The notes: a model not told the origin generated them from the sequence alone. Shown: positions 32,755-43,129, counted from the stretch's first letter. The stretch is 64,000 bases of DNA from an uncultured Blautia sp. (GCF_947654165.1 NZ_CANTKB010000004.1:1-64000), one strand, 5' to 3'. Made by a program: numbers and translations.

Positions 32755-35700
32755 ATGTATCAAAAAGTAAGTACAGACCTGAATTTTGTACAGCGTGAAA
32801 AAGAAGTCGAGAAATTCTGGAAAGACAATGATATCTTTAAAAAGAGTATGGAACAGAAAAAACAGGGTGAAACCTATACCTTCTATGACGGACCGCCTAC
32901 AGCAAACGGAAAACCTCATATCGGACATGTTCTGACTCGTGTTATCAAAGATATGATTCCAAGATACCGCACCATGAAAGGGAAAATGGTTCCTCGTAAA
33001 GCAGGATGGGATACTCATGGTCTTCCTGTAGAGCTGGAAGTAGAGAAATTACTGGGATTAGACGGAAAGGAACAGATCGAAGAATATGGTCTGATTCCAT
33101 TTATCGATAAATGTAAAGAAAGTGTATGGAAATACAAAGGAATGTGGGAAGATTTCTCATCTACCGTTGGCTTCTGGGCAGATATGGACAACCCATATGT
33201 TACTTACGATGACAATTACATTGAGTCTGAGTGGTGGGCATTAAAAGAAATCTGGAACAAAGGACTTTTATACAAAGGTTTCAAAATTGTGCCATATTGC
33301 CCACGTTGTGGAACCCCTCTTTCCGCACAGGAAGTTGCACAGGGATACAAGGATGTAAAAGAACGCTCTGCCATTGCACGTTTCAAAGTAGTTGGAGAAG
33401 ATGCATATATCCTGGCATGGACCACCACACCTTGGACCCTGCCTTCTAACGTTGCACTCTGTGTAAATCCGGATGAGCAGTATGTAAAGGTAAAAGCAGC
33501 AGACGGATATACTTACTATATGGCAGAGGCACTGCTTGACACAGTTCTTGGAAGCCTGGAAAGAGAAGAAGGAACACCTGCATACGAAGTTCTGGAAACT
33601 TATGTAGGAAAAGATCTGGAATATAAAGAATACGAACCATTATATAATTTCAAGAAGTTGGATAAAAAAGCACATTACGTTGTGTGTGATACTTATGTAA
33701 CCCTGACAGATGGTACCGGTGTGGTTCATATTGCACCTGCATTCGGTGAAGACGACAGCAAGGTAGGAAGAAAATATGACCTTCCATTCCTGCAGTTAGT
33801 TGACGAAAAAGGTGAAATGACCAAAGAAACCAAGTGGGCAGGAACCTTCTGCAAGAAAGCAGACCCGGAAGTTCTGAAAGACCTGGCTGAGAGAAACCTT
33901 CTGTTCTCTGCACCTAAATTTGAACACAGTTATCCTCATTGCTGGAGATGTGACACACCGCTTATTTACTACGCAAGAGAATCCTGGTTCATCAAGATGA
34001 CAGCAGTAAAAGAAGACCTGATCCGCAACAACAATACCATCAACTGGATTCCGGAAAGCATTGGTAAAGGCCGTTTCGGAGACTGGTTAGAGAATGTACA
34101 GGACTGGGGTATCAGCCGTAACCGTTACTGGGGAACACCGTTAAACGTATGGGAGTGTGAGTGCGGACATATGCATTCCATTGGAAGCCGTCAGGAACTT
34201 TATGAAATGAGCGGAAACGAAGCTGCCAAGACCGTAGAGCTTCACAGACCATACATTGATGAAATCACCATCAAATGTCCGGAATGTGGAAAAGAAATGC
34301 ACCGTGTGCCGGAAGTAATTGACTGCTGGTTTGACTCAGGAGCAATGCCTTTTGCACAGCACCACTATCCATTTGAGAATCAGGATCTGTTTGAGCAGCA
34401 GTTCCCGGCAGACTTTATTTCCGAAGCGGTAGACCAGACTCGTGGATGGTTTTATTCTCTTCTGGCAGAATCTACTTTGTTATTTAATAAGGCACCTTAT
34501 AAGAATGTTATTGTTCTTGGTCATGTGCAGGACGAAAACGGACAGAAAATGAGTAAGTCCAAAGGAAATGCAGTAGACCCGTTTGAAGCACTGGAAAAAT
34601 ACGGTGCAGATGCTATCCGCTGGTATTTCTATGTGAACAGTGCTCCATGGCTGCCAAACCGCTTCCATGGCAAGGCAGTGCAGGAAGGACAGCGTAAATT
34701 CATGGGTACACTGTGGAATACTTATGCATTCTTCGTGCTTTATGCAAATATTGATGAGTTTGATGCAACAAAATATACATTAGAGTACGATAAGCTTCCG
34801 GTTATGGATAAATGGCTGCTTTCTAAGTTAAATACCGTAGTAAAAGCAGTAGATGAGAATCTGGCGAACTACAAGATTCCGGAGACAGCAAGAGCACTTC
34901 AGGAATTTGTAGATGATATGAGTAACTGGTATGTAAGAAGAAGCCGTGAACGTTTCTGGGCAAAAGGTATGGAGCAGGATAAAATCAATGCTTATATGAC
35001 CCTTTACACGGCACTGGTTACCATTTCCAAGGCAGCAGCTCCTATGGTTCCGTTCATGACAGAAGAAATCTACCAGAACCTGGTAAGAAGCATTGACCAG
35101 AACGCACCGGAAAGCATTCATCTGTGCGACTTCCCGGAGGTTCAGGAAGCATGGATTGACAAAGAATTAGAAGAGAACATGGATGACCTGCTGAAAGTGG
35201 TTGTCATGGGCCGTGCCTGCAGAAATACAGCAAACATCAAGAACCGCCAGCCAATCGGAAAGATGTTTGTAAAAGCACCGTTTGAACTTTCTGAATTCTA
35301 CAGAGAGATTATTGAAGATGAATTAAATGTAAAAGAAATGACCTTTACAGATGATGTAAGAGACTTTACTTCTTACACCTTTAAGCCACAGTTAAAGACC
35401 GTTGGACCGAAATACGGCAAATTCCTTGGAGGAATCAAGGCAGCACTTGCCGAATTAGACGGAAATACGGCGATGGATGAATTAAAAGCTAACAATGAGC
35501 TAAAACTTGACATAAATGGACAAAAAATTGTATTATTAGAGAGTGACTTGCTGATTGATATGGCACAGATGGAGGGGTATGTATCAGAATCTGACAATGA
35601 TATTACTGTTGTGCTGGACACTAACCTCACACCGGAACTGGTAGAAGAAGGTTTTGTCCGTGAGATCATCAGCAAAATCCAGACAATGCGTAAAGAGGCT

Positions 35701-35898
35701 GACTTTGAAGTGACTGATAAGATCGTGGTTTCTCTGGAAGGAAATCAGGTAATCGAAGGTATCTTCCGTGTACATGAGGCTGAGATCAAGGCTGAAGTAC
35801 TGGCAGCAGAAATTGTGTATAATGGGGCAAAAGGTTATACAAAAAATTGGAAAATTAATTCCGAAAGCGTCACCTTAGGCGTGGAAAAATTTTCATGA
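32755..35898 (+). CDS. ileS: Isoleucyl-tRNA synthetase
   Basis: 1047 residues with GAAAGGAG upstream. Class I signatures: H55-I-G-H58 in KPHIGHVLTR and K598-M-S-K-S in GQKMSKSKGN. The editing CP1 domain, a WxxCDTPLIYYARESW segment and an anticodon-binding domain are present; the DUF5915-type C-terminal extension after about residue 900 is typical of the longer, ileS2-like form. It charges tRNA-Ile. It is transcribed behind a T-box and followed, 22 bases on, by glgP. Confidence 0.97.
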   Translation: MYQKVSTDLNFVQREKEVEKFWKDNDIFKKSMEQKKQGETYTFYDGPPTANGKPHIGHVLTRVIKDMIPRYRTMKGKMVPRKAGWDTHGLPVELEVEKLLGLDGKEQIEEYGLIPFIDKCKESVWKYKGMWEDFSSTVGFWADMDNPYVTYDDNYIESEWWALKEIWNKGLLYKGFKIVPYCPRCGTPLSAQEVAQGYKDVKERSAIARFKVVGEDAYILAWTTTPWTLPSNVALCVNPDEQYVKVKAADGYTYYMAEALLDTVLGSLEREEGTPAYEVLETYVGKDLEYKEYEPLYNFKKLDKKAHYVVCDTYVTLTDGTGVVHIAPAFGEDDSKVGRKYDLPFLQLVDEKGEMTKETKWAGTFCKKADPEVLKDLAERNLLFSAPKFEHSYPHCWRCDTPLIYYARESWFIKMTAVKEDLIRNNNTINWIPESIGKGRFGDWLENVQDWGISRNRYWGTPLNVWECECGHMHSIGSRQELYEMSGNEAAKTVELHRPYIDEITIKCPECGKEMHRVPEVIDCWFDSGAMPFAQHHYPFENQDLFEQQFPADFISEAVDQTRGWFYSLLAESTLLFNKAPYKNVIVLGHVQDENGQKMSKSKGNAVDPFEALEKYGADAIRWYFYVNSAPWLPNRFHGKAVQEGQRKFMGTLWNTYAFFVLYANIDEFDATKYTLEYDKLPVMDKWLLSKLNTVVKAVDENLANYKIPETARALQEFVDDMSNWYVRRSRERFWAKGMEQDKINAYMTLYTALVTISKAAAPMVPFMTEEIYQNLVRSIDQNAPESIHLCDFPEVQEAWIDKELEENMDDLLKVVVMGRACRNTANIKNRQPIGKMFVKAPFELSEFYREIIEDELNVKEMTFTDDVRDFTSYTFKPQLKTVGPKYGKFLGGIKAALAELDGNTAMDELKANNELKLDINGQKIVLLESDLLIDMAQMEGYVSESDNDITVVLDTNLTPELVEEGFVREIISKIQTMRKEADFEVTDKIVVSLEGNQVIEGIFRVHEAEIKAEVLAAEIVYNGAKGYTKNWKINSESVTLGVEKFS

Positions 35899-35920
35899 AA
35901 CCTGTAGGAGGGAAAGCGAA

Positions 35921-38383
35921 ATGTTAGACCATCATTTCAAGAAAGAGGAATTTAAAGAAAGCGTTAAAGAAAACGTAAAAATGCTTTACAGAAAGACCAT
36001 TGAAGAGGCAACTCAGGAGCAGATTTTCCAGGCAGTGTCTCTGGCTGTAAAGGATGTTGTCATTGACAACTGGCTTTTAACACAGAAACAGTATGAGAAA
36101 GATGACCCGAAGATTGTGTACTATTTATCCATGGAGTTCCTTATGGGACGTGCACTTGGTAACAACCTGATCAATTTATGTGCATACAACGAAGTAAAAG
36201 AAGCTCTGGATGAATTAGGATTTGACTTAAATACTATCGAAGACCAGGAACCGGATCCGGCTCTTGGAAACGGAGGTCTGGGAAGACTGGCAGCATGCTT
36301 CCTGGATTCTCTGGCAACCTTAGGATACTGTGCATATGGCTGCGGTATTCGTTACCGTTACGGTCTGTTCAAACAGAAAATCGAGAACGGTTATCAGGTG
36401 GAAGTGCCGGATAACTGGTTAAAGAACGGTTATCCATTTGAGCTTCGCCGTCCTGAATATGCAAAAGAAGTAAAATTCGGCGGATATGTAAGAGTAGAAT
36501 ACGATCACGCAACAGGCAGAAACCGTTTCGTACAGGAAGGTTATCAGTCTGTTCGTGCAGTACCATATGATATGCCAATCGTTGGTTACAACAACAAGAT
36601 CGTCAACACACTGCGTATCTGGGATGCAGAAGCAATCAATGACTTCCAGTTAGATCTGTTCGATAAAGGTGAATACCACAAAGCAGTAGAGCAGGAAAAC
36701 CTGGCAAAAAATATCGTAGAAGTGCTGTATCCGAATGATAACCACTATGCAGGAAAAGAACTTCGTCTGAAACAGCAGTATTTCTTCATTTCTGCAAGTA
36801 TTCAGGCTGCAATTGAAAAATTCAAGAAAGTTCACAGTGACCTTCATGACTTGCCGAAGAAAGTAACCTTCCAGTTAAATGATACGCATCCAACCATGAC
36901 GGTTGCGGAACTTATGAGAATTCTCATTGACGAAGAAGGTATGGAATGGGATGAAGCATGGGATATCACAACCCATACCTGTGCATACACAAACCATACA
37001 ATTATGGCAGAAGCTCTGGAAAAATGGCCAATCGAGCTGTTCTCCAAACTGCTTCCTCGTGTATATCAGATCATTGAAGAAATCAACAGAAGATTCCTTA
37101 TGGAAATCCAGCAGAAATATCCTGGAAATCAGGAAAAAATCAGAAAAATGGCAATCATTTATGATGGCCAGGTGAAGATGGCTCACCTTGCAATCGCAGG
37201 AGGATATTCTGTAAACGGTGTTGCACAGCTTCACACAGAAATTCTGAAGAAACAGGAATTAAAAGATTTCTATGAAATGTATCCTGAAAAATTCAACAAT
37301 AAGACAAACGGTATTACCCAGAGACGTTTCCTGCTTCACGGAAACCCACTTCTGGCAGATTGGATCACAGAGCATATCGGTAATGGCTGGATCACCAACC
37401 TTCCGGAACTTGAAAAACTGAAAGTTTATGCAGATGACAAGAAGGCACAGCAGGAATTCATGAACATTAAATACCGCAACAAAGTACGTCTTGCCAAGTA
37501 CATTCTGGAGCACAACGGAATCGAAGTAAATCCGAACTCCATCTTTGACGTACAGGTTAAGAGACTTCATGAGTACAAACGTCAGCTTATGAACATCCTT
37601 CACGTTATGTATCTGTACAATAAGATCAAAGAACATCCGGAAATGCCGTTCTATCCAAGAACTTTCATTTTCGGTGCAAAGGCAGCAGCAGGTTACAGAC
37701 GTGCAAAACAGACCATTAAGCTGATCAACGCAGTAGCAGATGTAATCAACAATGACGCTTCCATTGATGGAAAGATCAAAGTTGTATTTATTGAAAACTA
37801 CCGTGTATCCAATGCAGAGATGATTTTTGCAGCAGCAGATGTTTCTGAGCAGATTTCTACAGCAAGTAAAGAAGCTTCAGGAACAGGTAACATGAAATTT
37901 ATGTTAAACGGTGCTCCGACCATCGGTACTATGGATGGTGCCAACGTAGAGATCGTAGAAGAAGTAGGTGCTGAAAATGCATTTATCTTCGGTCTTTCTT
38001 CTGACGAAGTTATCAACTACGAAAATAATGGCGGATATGATCCAATGCAGTATTTCAACAACGATCCTGACATCAGAAATATACTGATGCAGTTGATCAA
38101 CGGAACTTACTCTCATGGAGATTTCAATATGTTCCGTGAAATCTATGATTCTCTGTTGAATACAAAATGCAGTGACAGAGCAGATACTTACTTTATCCTG
38201 GCTGACTTCAAGTCTTATGCAGCAGCACAGGAAAAAGTAGAAGAAGCTTACAGAGATGAAGAAAGATGGGCTAAGATGGCACTTCTTAACACTGCTTGCT
38301 CCGGTAAGTTTACTTCTGACAGAACCATACAGCAGTATGTAGATGAGATCTGGCATCTGGATAAGGTTGTTATCGGAAAATAG
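35921..38383 (+). CDS. glgP: Glycogen/starch phosphorylase
   Basis: 820 residues after TAGGAGGGAAAGCG. Family GT35; the pyridoxal-phosphate lysine is K659 in ASGTGNMKFMLNGA, and EPDPALGNGGLGRLAACFLD is the family signature. It releases glucose 1-phosphate from alpha-1,4-glucan storage polymer in the cytoplasm. Only 22 bases separate it from ileS and there is no terminator, so read-through from the T-box transcript is likely. Strong codon bias suggests high expression. Confidence 0.96.
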   Translation: MLDHHFKKEEFKESVKENVKMLYRKTIEEATQEQIFQAVSLAVKDVVIDNWLLTQKQYEKDDPKIVYYLSMEFLMGRALGNNLINLCAYNEVKEALDELGFDLNTIEDQEPDPALGNGGLGRLAACFLDSLATLGYCAYGCGIRYRYGLFKQKIENGYQVEVPDNWLKNGYPFELRRPEYAKEVKFGGYVRVEYDHATGRNRFVQEGYQSVRAVPYDMPIVGYNNKIVNTLRIWDAEAINDFQLDLFDKGEYHKAVEQENLAKNIVEVLYPNDNHYAGKELRLKQQYFFISASIQAAIEKFKKVHSDLHDLPKKVTFQLNDTHPTMTVAELMRILIDEEGMEWDEAWDITTHTCAYTNHTIMAEALEKWPIELFSKLLPRVYQIIEEINRRFLMEIQQKYPGNQEKIRKMAIIYDGQVKMAHLAIAGGYSVNGVAQLHTEILKKQELKDFYEMYPEKFNNKTNGITQRRFLLHGNPLLADWITEHIGNGWITNLPELEKLKVYADDKKAQQEFMNIKYRNKVRLAKYILEHNGIEVNPNSIFDVQVKRLHEYKRQLMNILHVMYLYNKIKEHPEMPFYPRTFIFGAKAAAGYRRAKQTIKLINAVADVINNDASIDGKIKVVFIENYRVSNAEMIFAAADVSEQISTASKEASGTGNMKFMLNGAPTIGTMDGANVEIVEEVGAENAFIFGLSSDEVINYENNGGYDPMQYFNNDPDIRNILMQLINGTYSHGDFNMFREIYDSLLNTKCSDRADTYFILADFKSYAAAQEKVEEAYRDEERWAKMALLNTACSGKFTSDRTIQQYVDEIWHLDKVVIGK

Positions 38384-38402
38384 TTTTACTTTTTTAATAA
38401 AG

Positions 38403-38440
38403 GAGAGGCTGTAATGGAATTACGTTACAGCTTCTCTTTT
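38403..38440 (+). terminator. Terminator after glgP
   Basis: GAGAGGCTGTAA (38403-38414) pairs with TTACAGCTTCTC (38425-38436), one wobble, then TTTT. It closes the ileS-glgP transcript. Confidence 0.8.
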
Positions 38441-38477
38441 CATTAACAGAAAAAAGAAAAGAGAAGGAGAGTGTGAT

Positions 38478-39836
38478 ATGGAAAATCATCAAAAGACGCT
38501 TTTGTTTGAAGAACTACCGATACCAAAGGCTGTAGCCACACTTGCAGTGCCTACGGTACTGAGTTCCCTGGTTATGGTGCTTTATAATCTTGCGGATACA
38601 TATTTTGTGGGAATGTGCAATGACCCCATACAAAATGCAGCAGTTGCTCTTGCTGCACCTGTATTGCTGGCTTTTAATGCCATCAATAACCTGTTTGGTG
38701 TGGGAAGCTCCAGTATGATGAGCCGTGCACTTGGACGTAAGGATTATGATACGGTTTATAAAAGTTCAGCATTCGGCTTTTATTGTGCTTTGTTGAGCGG
38801 AATTTTGTTTTCGCTTTTATGTGGAGTGTTTCAGCATCCGCTTTTGAAACTTCTTGGTGCAGATGTTAATACAGCACTGGCAACCAGAGCCTATTTAAAA
38901 TGGACTGCGATTTTTGGTGCCGTGCCGTCTATTTTAAACGTAGTGCTGGCTTACATGGTACGTTCAGAAGGTTCTGCACTTCACGCAAGTATCGGAACTA
39001 TGAGCGGTTGTATATTGAATATAATTTTAGATCCGATTTTTATTCTGCCCTGGGGTTTAAATCTCGGAGCAGAAGGAGCAGGACTGGCTACTTTTTTGTC
39101 TAACTGTGGAGCATTTACTTATTTCCTGGTGCTTTTGTATAAGAAACGAAAAGAAACCTATGTATGTATACATCCTAAGAAATTTTCTTTTGATAAAAAG
39201 ATTGTCCTGGGGATATGCGGTGTGGGAATACCTGCTTCGATTCAGAATCTGCTGAATGTTACAGGGATGACAATTTTAAATAACTTTACCTCCTCTTTTG
39301 GAGCTGATGCAGTGGCGGCCATGGGGATTGCACAGAAGATCAATCAGGTACCTATGCAGATTGCAATGGGTCTGTCCCAGGGAATTATGCCCCTGATCAG
39401 TTATAATTATTCCAGTAAAAATCATAAACGGATGAGGAAAAGCCTTACCTTTACAGCGAAGATTAGTCAGGGGTTTTTATGCACCGTGGCGGTTGCATAT
39501 TTCGTGTTTGCAGGAGATCTGGTTGCTATGTTCATGAATAATGAGGTGATTATCAGCTACGGAACACAGTTTTTGAGAGGATTCTGCATCAGTATGCCGT
39601 TCTTATGCATGGATTTTCTGGCTGTCGGTGTGTTCCAGGCAGTAGGGATGGGGAGCTATGCCCTGGTGTTTGCGATTATGAGGAAAGTAGTTCTGGAAAT
39701 TCCAGCCTTATACATTCTGAATACATTATTCCCATTATATGGTTTAGCATATGCACAGCTTACAGCAGAGGTGGTTCTGGCATCAGCAGCAATTATGGTG
39801 CTCATGAGACTTTTCAGAAAGCTGGAGAGGGAATAG
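38478..39836 (+). CDS. MATE-family multidrug exporter
   Basis: 452 residues, GAAGGAGAGTGTGAT upstream. Twelve predicted membrane helices in two related halves; the first carries AVPTVLSSLVMVLYNLADTY and FVGM, the motif of the NorM/DinF-like MATE group. These antiporters expel cationic drugs or metabolites using Na+ or H+. No promoter is evident between it and the glgP terminator, and no regulator is adjacent. Substrate unknown. Confidence 0.9.
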   Translation: MENHQKTLLFEELPIPKAVATLAVPTVLSSLVMVLYNLADTYFVGMCNDPIQNAAVALAAPVLLAFNAINNLFGVGSSSMMSRALGRKDYDTVYKSSAFGFYCALLSGILFSLLCGVFQHPLLKLLGADVNTALATRAYLKWTAIFGAVPSILNVVLAYMVRSEGSALHASIGTMSGCILNIILDPIFILPWGLNLGAEGAGLATFLSNCGAFTYFLVLLYKKRKETYVCIHPKKFSFDKKIVLGICGVGIPASIQNLLNVTGMTILNNFTSSFGADAVAAMGIAQKINQVPMQIAMGLSQGIMPLISYNYSSKNHKRMRKSLTFTAKISQGFLCTVAVAYFVFAGDLVAMFMNNEVIISYGTQFLRGFCISMPFLCMDFLAVGVFQAVGMGSYALVFAIMRKVVLEIPALYILNTLFPLYGLAYAQLTAEVVLASAAIMVLMRLFRKLERE

Positions 39837-39870
39837 TTTATTTAAAAGTGGGCACAAAGTGTGCACAGTC

Positions 39871-39899
39871 TTGATTTTCCTCTTTCTCTATGCTATACT
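39871..39899 (+). promoter_or_regulatory. Promoter of queT
   Basis: TTGATT (39871-39876), 17 bases, TATACT (39894-39899). Start of transcription near 39906, giving a leader of about 115 bases. Confidence 0.75.
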
Positions 39900-39905
39900 C
39901 ATACC

Positions 39906-40013
39906 CGTTATAAAGCCCACAAAACCAAGGTCTACAGGGCTTTCGCCGATTCCCGGCGTAAAATGAATCGTGTGTTCGAGACCTTCCACACGTAAAACAA
40001 AACTAAAGGAGAA
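39906..40013 (+). promoter_or_regulatory. preQ1-type riboswitch candidate upstream of queT
   Basis: The leader folds into AAAGCCC/GGGCTTT (39912-39918 with 39937-39943), CGCCG/CGGCG (39944-39958) and CGTGTG/CACACG (39969-39974 with 39987-39992). A 7-base long-range pairing is possible between AAGGTCT (39927-39933) and AGACCTT (39979-39985), a pseudoknot. The tail ACAAAACTAAAGGAG merges into the Shine-Dalgarno, as in preQ1 switches that act on translation, and CCTT in the last loop can pair with AAGG. The gene is a queuosine-precursor transporter. The extended multi-stem form suggests class III more than I or II; the class is uncertain. Confidence 0.6.
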
Positions 40014-40020
40014 ATGAATA

Positions 40021-40518
40021 ATGAAAACAAAAAAGGTAACATTTTTGACCCATGCAGCCATGATTGCAGCCATTTATGTTGTGCTTACTTTCGTGTTTGC
40101 TCCCATCAGCTTCGGTGAAGTACAGATCCGTATTGCAGAGATGCTTACTGTGCTTCCGATTTTTACACCTGCGGCAATCCCGGGATTATTTGTAGGATGT
40201 ATCATTGGAAATATTGCAGGAGGAGCCCTTCTTCCGGACGTTATCTTCGGAAGTATTGCGACATTGATTGGTGCAGTAGGTACTTATATGCTGAGGAAAC
40301 TTCCAAAGGCTATAGCGGTACTTCCGCCTATTCTCGCAAATATGGTAATTGTGCCGTTTGTTCTGATATATGCATACGGCGTGAATCTTCCGATTGTTTT
40401 TCTGATGATAACAGTGGGAATTGGAGAAGTAGTATCTTGCGGTGTTCTTGGTATTTTGATGGCAAGCATTTTGGAGAAGTACAGAGGACATATTTTTTCT
40501 ATGGGACATGCCAGATAG
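40021..40518 (+). CDS. queT: QueT-family queuosine precursor transporter
   Basis: 165 residues; CTAAAGGAGAAATGAATA precedes the ATG. Five or six hydrophobic helices; HAAMIAAIYVVLTFVFAPIS, FGEVQIRIAEMLTVLPIFTP and GLFVGCIIGNIAGGA are QueT (COG4708) signatures. It is the substrate-binding S component of an ECF transporter for queuosine precursors such as preQ1. The energy-coupling module is not in this window. The leader carries a preQ1-type element. Confidence 0.9.
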   Translation: MKTKKVTFLTHAAMIAAIYVVLTFVFAPISFGEVQIRIAEMLTVLPIFTPAAIPGLFVGCIIGNIAGGALLPDVIFGSIATLIGAVGTYMLRKLPKAIAVLPPILANMVIVPFVLIYAYGVNLPIVFLMITVGIGEVVSCGVLGILMASILEKYRGHIFSMGHAR

Positions 40519-40533
40519 AAAATTTGAAAATGC

Positions 40534-40562
40534 TTGACATGAAAAAGTAAATTGTGTACTAT
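40534..40562 (+). promoter_or_regulatory. Promoter of the cobalamin leader
   Basis: TTGACA (40534-40539), 17 bases, TACTAT (40557-40562). It lies 16 bases after the queT stop, so the riboswitch transcript is independent of queT. Confidence 0.7.
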
Positions 40563-40574
40563 GATTGTAATTGC

Positions 40575-40805
40575 ATAACAAATAATGGTTCTTAATGTTA
40601 GATTTTTGTAAGGTTAAAAGAGAAATCGGTGTAAATCCGATACAGTTACCTCTACTGTAATGCTTCAGAGTAAGATGCTAAGTCAGAAAAACTGCCATTA
40701 TACACAGAAATGTTTCCGGGTTGAGGATATTATGTAACGTGCAGTTTGATAATTTAATACGCTAAAGTTAAAGATTCTTTACCTGTTGGTGAAGAATCTT
40801 TTTTT
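40575..40805 (+). promoter_or_regulatory. Cobalamin riboswitch with terminator
   Basis: TCGGTGTAAATCCGA (40626-40640), followed by ACAGTTACCTCTACTGT (40642-40658) and AAGTCAGAAAAACTGCC (40680-40696), match the conserved core of B12 riboswitches (CGGTGnAAnTCCG, CACTGT, GTCAGnnnACnTGCC). A terminator, AAAGATTCTT (40770-40779) with AAGAATCTTT (40792-40801) and a T run, follows. Cobalamin would thus lower expression of the downstream surface protein. No other cobalamin gene is nearby. Confidence 0.85.
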
Positions 40806-40913
40806 GCTTCATAAAATATCGTCGCATGGTTATGTAAGGTATATGGGAACCTGTTTTCTGTGTGATATGTATGGTGCGGTAAATATTATAATAATTAAGG
40901 GAGAGGAAAACTT

Positions 40914-43083
40914 ATGAAGCAAAAAAGAAACAAAATGTGGAAAAGAATGTTTAGTATGCTTTTGGTTATGGCTATGTTGATTACTGCAATTCAGAGCATG
41001 GTTTGAATATGATATCGAAAGAGTCAGTGGAGAAGGAATGATTCTTCCGGGTGACGGAACATTCCGTGTAGACGGGCAGGAAGCTGTTTTCAAAGCAACT
41101 TTAAAAACAGACCCAAGCGTATTTGTAGAGTTTAAAGCTGTTTCATCGGAGGTTGCACTTCAGGCAATTTCTGTGAGCGTGCCAGATGTGTGGTATATCA
41201 ATGGCTGGAATGGTCTGGGTGATTATTATGTAGGAATCATGGAAGGTGACAATCCTTCCCAAAACTATAAAATCAGCTATACTCCTGCAAATGCAAGCAA
41301 TAAGAGGGTAGTCTGGGAGCCATTGACAGAAGACATCGCAACGCAGATCCGGAAATTTCTACAGAAGTAAGTGTGGAATTTCGTTATAAAAATCCTTTGA
41401 CTGCAGCAGAGACAGAAAAAAAGGAATATACAGTAAAAAAAGGAAATAGTCAGGAATTTGTCATTCAGGCAACCCCTGAACATGCAACAGAACAGAGATT
41501 TTATTGGTCTTGCAGTCAGGACGGTATTGTTAAAGTAAAAGATACTGTAAGCCAGAATCCATCAAATGTAAACATACCAAAAACCACTACACACGAAATC
41601 ACAGCTTTGAAAGCCGGAAAAGTAACAGTTACCGGAAAACCCTATGATGAGACGGGTTCCTGTAAACCAGTTACCTTTGATGTAATTGTAACTTCTGATA
41701 ATGAGTCTTCAGAAGATAATTCACTGAGTATTGCAAAAGAAGATATTACTCATGGAGTAAAATATCTTCAGGAGAAATCTTTAGTAAAATATGGAGATGA
41801 ATGGAACATCTTATCTATTCTCCGTTCAGGTGCAACGATTGAACAGAGTAAATTAGATCAGTACTATGAATCTGTGGTACAGCAGATGACAAAAAAGGAA
41901 ATACCATGCGTGTTACCGATTTGGCACGTGTTGCCCTTGCTTTAGAAGCAATGGGAAAAAATCCTACAGATGTAGGCGGATTTGATATTTTGGCAGCAAT
42001 ATATAATCATAAACAAATGATGAAAGAGTCTTCGAATTGTCCGATTTTTGGCCTGATAGCATTGGATGGAAGGGGTTATGAAATTCCAGAAAACAAACGG
42101 AGGAGTCGGTCTTTCTATTGAGGGTGACAACAGAAACTGCAAAGGAATATGGAAATGATTCAAATGGTCCGGAAGCCCTTGGAGAATTCGATTACAGTAA
42201 TTACGCAGGCTGGATGTATTTTGTGAATAACGAAGCTCCAAATGTTAGAATTACATCTTATCAGCCAAAAGACGGAGATGTTGTAAGATTCCAGTTTACG
42301 GTATATGGATATGGAACAGACCTGTCAGGAAAGGAATGGGGAAATCCAACGCCGGTGATTGAAATTTCAAACAAAGACCACTTAACAAGCTTAATGGCAG
42401 AAGCAAATACAAATAAAACGGTATCAAGGGCACGTACCACAAGTGCTTCAGGTGTTAAAGATGTTTATGATAAAGCAGTAAAAGCGATTTCTGCAATGAT
42501 TACACCACAGGAAGAGATTGACAAACTGTCAGAAGAATTAAGTGAGAAACTGGAAGAGCAGCAGGGACAAGAGGAAACAGAAACATTATCAGTAACTCTT
42601 GTAAATAAGAAATATGGAGTGAGCCTGCAAGGTGAAGGTCTTACCGAAGATATGGAATTACAGGTAGAACCTCTTAATAAAGACAGCAAAGATGTGGAGC
42701 AAATGAGAAAAGAAATTCAGCTTCCACAAAAAGCAGTTTTAAGTATTCCGGTTGGTGAAAAATACAACGGAAAAGAATTAGTTGTATTAGCTTGCAGCGA
42801 TAAAGATATCAAACAGCTGAAAGGAAAAGTTGCAAATGGTTCTGTATCTGTTGAGGTGACAGAATTAATGAGCTTCGGTGTTGTAGTAGATACAGCTGCT
42901 TCTGAAAAAGAAGTAAACAGTGGAAGCGGAAATGCTAATAGCAATACCGGAGGAAACAGTTCTGGTGGTAAGGCAGTAAAAACCGGAGATCAGACTCCAA
43001 TGGAAGTTCTCGTTCTTCTGTTAACCTTATCTGGTGCAGCAGTTGCAATAACTGCCGGAAAGAAAAGAAGAGAACAAAAATAA
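40914..43083 (+). pseudogene. Frame-disrupted transcobalamin-like (DUF4430) surface protein
   Basis: ATG 40914 (GGGAGAGG upstream) starts a signal peptide (MWKRMFSMLLVMAMLITAIQ) that ends at a stop after Val 30. Coding resumes in other frames: 41010-41370 (DGTFRVDGQEAVFKATLKTD), 41340-41945 (an Ig-like segment, FYWSCSQDGIVKVKD), 41900-42121 (VTDLARVALALEAMGKNPTD, like the alpha/alpha barrel of transcobalamin) and 42118-43083 (DUF4430, YAGWMYFVNNEAPNVRITSY). The last frame ends with AVKTGDQTPMEVLVLLLTLS and KKRREQK, a sortase-type or membrane anchor. At least four frame breaks are needed; one sits in a run of A at 41890-41895. Domain set and the B12 riboswitch point to a cell-surface corrinoid-capture protein. 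Confidence 0.8.
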
Positions 43084-43129
43084 TATTCCAAAAGAACATG
43101 ATTTCAAAGGTATAGACTTTTGAGAAAAT

